Of a stretch of 64,000 bases of DNA, positions 62,955 through 64,000 are shown in pieces. Each line of letters begins with the position of its first letter. Positions within the stretch are counted from its first letter, which is position 1. The DNA lies in the NCBI GenBank assembly GCA_951812315.1, contig CATOSA010000035.1, positions 60,660 through 124,659 on the forward strand, written 5' to 3'. The notes under the pieces were generated by a model that made no database searches, was not told the origin of the DNA, and saw only the letters and a program-made list of their open reading frames with translations. The stretch is from an uncultured Burkholderiales bacterium (GTDB lineage: Bacteria; Pseudomonadota; Gammaproteobacteria; Burkholderiales; Eutrophovitaceae). Position numbers and translations under genes: made by a program.

Positions 62955-63329
62955 TTAGTAGAACAGCGGTGCCCACCAGTCGATTGTCAGCGCAGCGATC
63001 ACGAGCACGGTTGCAACGATTAGCGCCGACTTGGTAATCCGGCCTGATGTCGGGGTGGCGCAAAACGAACCGTCTTCACACTCGATCTCGCGTTTGCGGA
63101 AGACCTGCCAAAAGCCAAGGCCCAGGAAGATCAGGGTGATCGCCGAGAAATAGCCTTTGTAAGGGTCGAGCGCGCTCAAATTGCCGATCCATGCGCCGCT
63201 CGCGCCCAACGTCACCAATAGCAAAGGTGCCAGGCAGCACGAAGACGCCAGAACAGCACCGATAACGCTGCCAATGGCTGCGAGGTGCCCAACCTGAGTT
63301 CTGTCAACGCGAGCGAGTTGGTCAGGCAT
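62955..63329 (-). CDS. merT: Mercuric ion transporter MerT
   Basis: 124 residues from ATG 63329 (MPDQLARVDRTQ); a longer upstream frame overlaps merR and is unlikely. Three membrane segments and the vicinal Cys pair in VLASSCCLAPLLL (first helix), with further Cys in ECEDGSFC between helices 2 and 3, are the standard MerT cysteines. The gene is divergent from merR and led by the dyad at 63378-63396. No merA follows in the window. Confidence 0.92.
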   Translation of the reverse strand: MPDQLARVDRTQVGHLAAIGSVIGAVLASSCCLAPLLLVTLGASGAWIGNLSALDPYKGYFSAITLIFLGLGFWQVFRKREIECEDGSFCATPTSGRITKSALIVATVLVIAALTIDWWAPLFY

Positions 63330-63377
63330 GTTTAGCGGATTCTCTCTTGCGGATTGGGACGACGCGGCTATGCTATA

Positions 63378-63396
63378 ACCTGTAGTTACTACAGGT
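63378..63396. promoter_or_regulatory. MerR-type operator/promoter dyad
   Basis: The perfect palindrome ACCTGTAGTTACTACAGGT lies between divergent merT and merR. On the minus strand TTGTAC and TAGCAT flank it with a 19-bp spacer, the long spacing typical of MerR-controlled promoters. Confidence 0.8.
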
Positions 63397-63407
63397 ACAA
63401 GGTCAAT

Positions 63408-63815
63408 ATGAAACCTGATCGACGAAATATGACGCGCGGTGTTTTGGCCGAATGCAGTGGTGTGAATGCCGAGACCATCAGGTATTACGAATCCATCGCG
63501 TTGATTCCTGCACCGGCGCGCAGCAGCGGCGGTCACCGTGTCTATGAGGACAGTCATCTGCAACGCTTGTACTTCATTCGTTGCTGCCGCCAAATCGGGT
63601 TCTCTCTGGACGAAATTCGCGACCTGTTGTCGTTGGTCGACGGTGAGCAGGTATCGTGCGAGCGAGTCAAGCAGATCGCTGATGATCACCTGCGCGATAT
63701 ACGGGCAAAGATCGTGGATTTGCGCAAAATGGAACGAACGTTAGACGCGCTTTCGGCGCAGTGTTCCGGCGATGATGTGCCGGATTGCCCAATCATTGAG
63801 GCTCTGCAAGCTTAG
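63408..63815 (+). CDS. merR: Mercury-responsive regulator MerR
   Basis: 135 residues from ATG 63408. The N-terminal HTH is VLAECSGVNAETIRYYESIALIPAP, followed by the linker helix HLQRLYFIRCCRQIGFSLDEIRDLLSLVD. Cysteines in VSCERV (near residue 83) and in AQCSGDDVPDCPII near the C-terminus match the three Hg(II)-binding positions, although the C-terminal loop is one residue shorter than in classical Tn501 MerR. It represses and activates the divergent merT genes. Confidence 0.9.
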   Translation: MKPDRRNMTRGVLAECSGVNAETIRYYESIALIPAPARSSGGHRVYEDSHLQRLYFIRCCRQIGFSLDEIRDLLSLVDGEQVSCERVKQIADDHLRDIRAKIVDLRKMERTLDALSAQCSGDDVPDCPIIEALQA

Positions 63816-63895
63816 CCGCAATGGGAGTCCCCCGGTCTTGGAGGCCTGCATATGTGTCTATCGCTTTCGACTGATTAGCCATATACTGAAAACCC

Positions 63896-64000
63896 ATGTT
63901 GCGATTCAAGCGAACATTCTTCCGGCCGCTTCTGCTCGCATTGATGCTGGCGATCGGGCCTGTGAACGCGCAAGCTGTCTATGCGTGCGCGATGATGGAT
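63896..64000 (+). CDS. Exported protein, 5' end only
   Basis: 35 residues from ATG 63896, cut by the window end. The sequence MLRFKRTFFRPLLLALMLAI followed by GPVNAQA is a signal peptide, then VYACAMMD begins the mature part. The function cannot be told from this fragment. Proximity to the mer genes may be coincidental. Confidence 0.5.
   Translation, partial: MLRFKRTFFRPLLLALMLAIGPVNAQAVYACAMMD

Noticed and set aside
62955..63689. 244-residue version of MerT
   Set aside because: The first 120 residues overlap merR on the other strand and do not resemble MerT; the 124-residue form matches the family.
1..64000. CRISPR arrays, tRNA or rRNA genes
   Set aside because: No regularly spaced repeats, tRNA-like or rRNA-like segments were noticed by reading; a model search such as tRNAscan would be needed to exclude tRNAs formally.

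Overview
The window looks like chromosomal DNA of a moderately GC-rich Gram-negative bacterium, most likely a proteobacterium. Supporting this are a YjbH-type outer-membrane polysaccharide protein, a TRAP transporter, an RTX-type secreted protein tail, IS3 elements and a Gram-negative merR/merT/merP locus. The closer affiliation cannot be read from the sequence. Gene content is dominated by heterotrophic catabolism: oxygenases, acyl-CoA enzymes, thioesterase, crotonase, thiolase-like/DUF35 pair and acyl-CoA synthetase. An unusual number of genes are broken.

Layout. 1-6.3 kb: end of a yjbH-like gene, then FAH-family hydrolase, BKACE (DUF849), PdxA2, DUF1537 kinase and an OpuAC-type binding protein, a catabolic cluster for a betaine- or acid-sugar-like compound. 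6.4-8.5 kb: an unusual in-frame chimera of the AsnRS N-terminus with an RTX protein C-terminus. 8.9-16.3 kb: class III adenylate cyclase (nonsense-interrupted), PhyH oxygenase, hypothetical genes, a frameshifted gene with a Lys/Ala-rich tail, and an EF-hand protein. 16.7-19.7 kb: two tandem paralogous membrane proteins, the second split by an IS3-family element. 20.2-24.1 kb: HxlR regulator, MFS exporter, YqaA-like membrane protein, TauD-like oxygenase. 24.3-28.3 kb: the key locus: a sugar-binding-type regulator (interrupted), a 65-residue Pup-like protein ending in Gly-Gly-Glu, a PafA/Dop-family Pup ligase (interrupted by one TAA), and a TPR-like protein. 28.3-31.9 kb: flavin monooxygenase, alpha/beta hydrolase and NicX-like dioxygenase, resembling an N-heterocycle ring-cleavage set. 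32.4-43.9 kb: alcohol dehydrogenase, DUF35 plus thiolase-like pair, hydroxyisobutyryl-CoA hydrolase-like protein, DUF1330-type protein with a divergent LysR regulator, acyl-CoA synthetase and TRAP genes. 44-54 kb: small membrane proteins, phosphotransferase, a GIY-YIG gene followed by an attC-like hairpin, DUF3047, methyltransferase, thioesterase, MaoC-like protein, acyl-CoA dehydrogenase (nonsense at a probable Trp). 54-59 kb: CAP-domain gene split by a second IS3 copy, FAD monooxygenase, a HEPN/nucleotidyltransferase pair with twin palindromic operators, and a MITE-like 179-bp element. 59-64 kb: MAPEG, DUF899, YCII, a PucR regulator, and a mer locus.

The most notable system is the pupylation-like locus (about 25.4-28.3 kb). 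A modifier whose C-terminus matches the Pup tail lies 11 bp upstream of a ligase that keeps the family active-site motifs. No proteasome or Mpa/ARC gene is in the window. A second theme is gene decay: at least eight genes carry one or two in-frame stops, frameshifts or IS insertions, although all three stop codons also serve as normal terminators. This indicates either genuine pseudogenization or residual sequence error, which only read-level data can settle.
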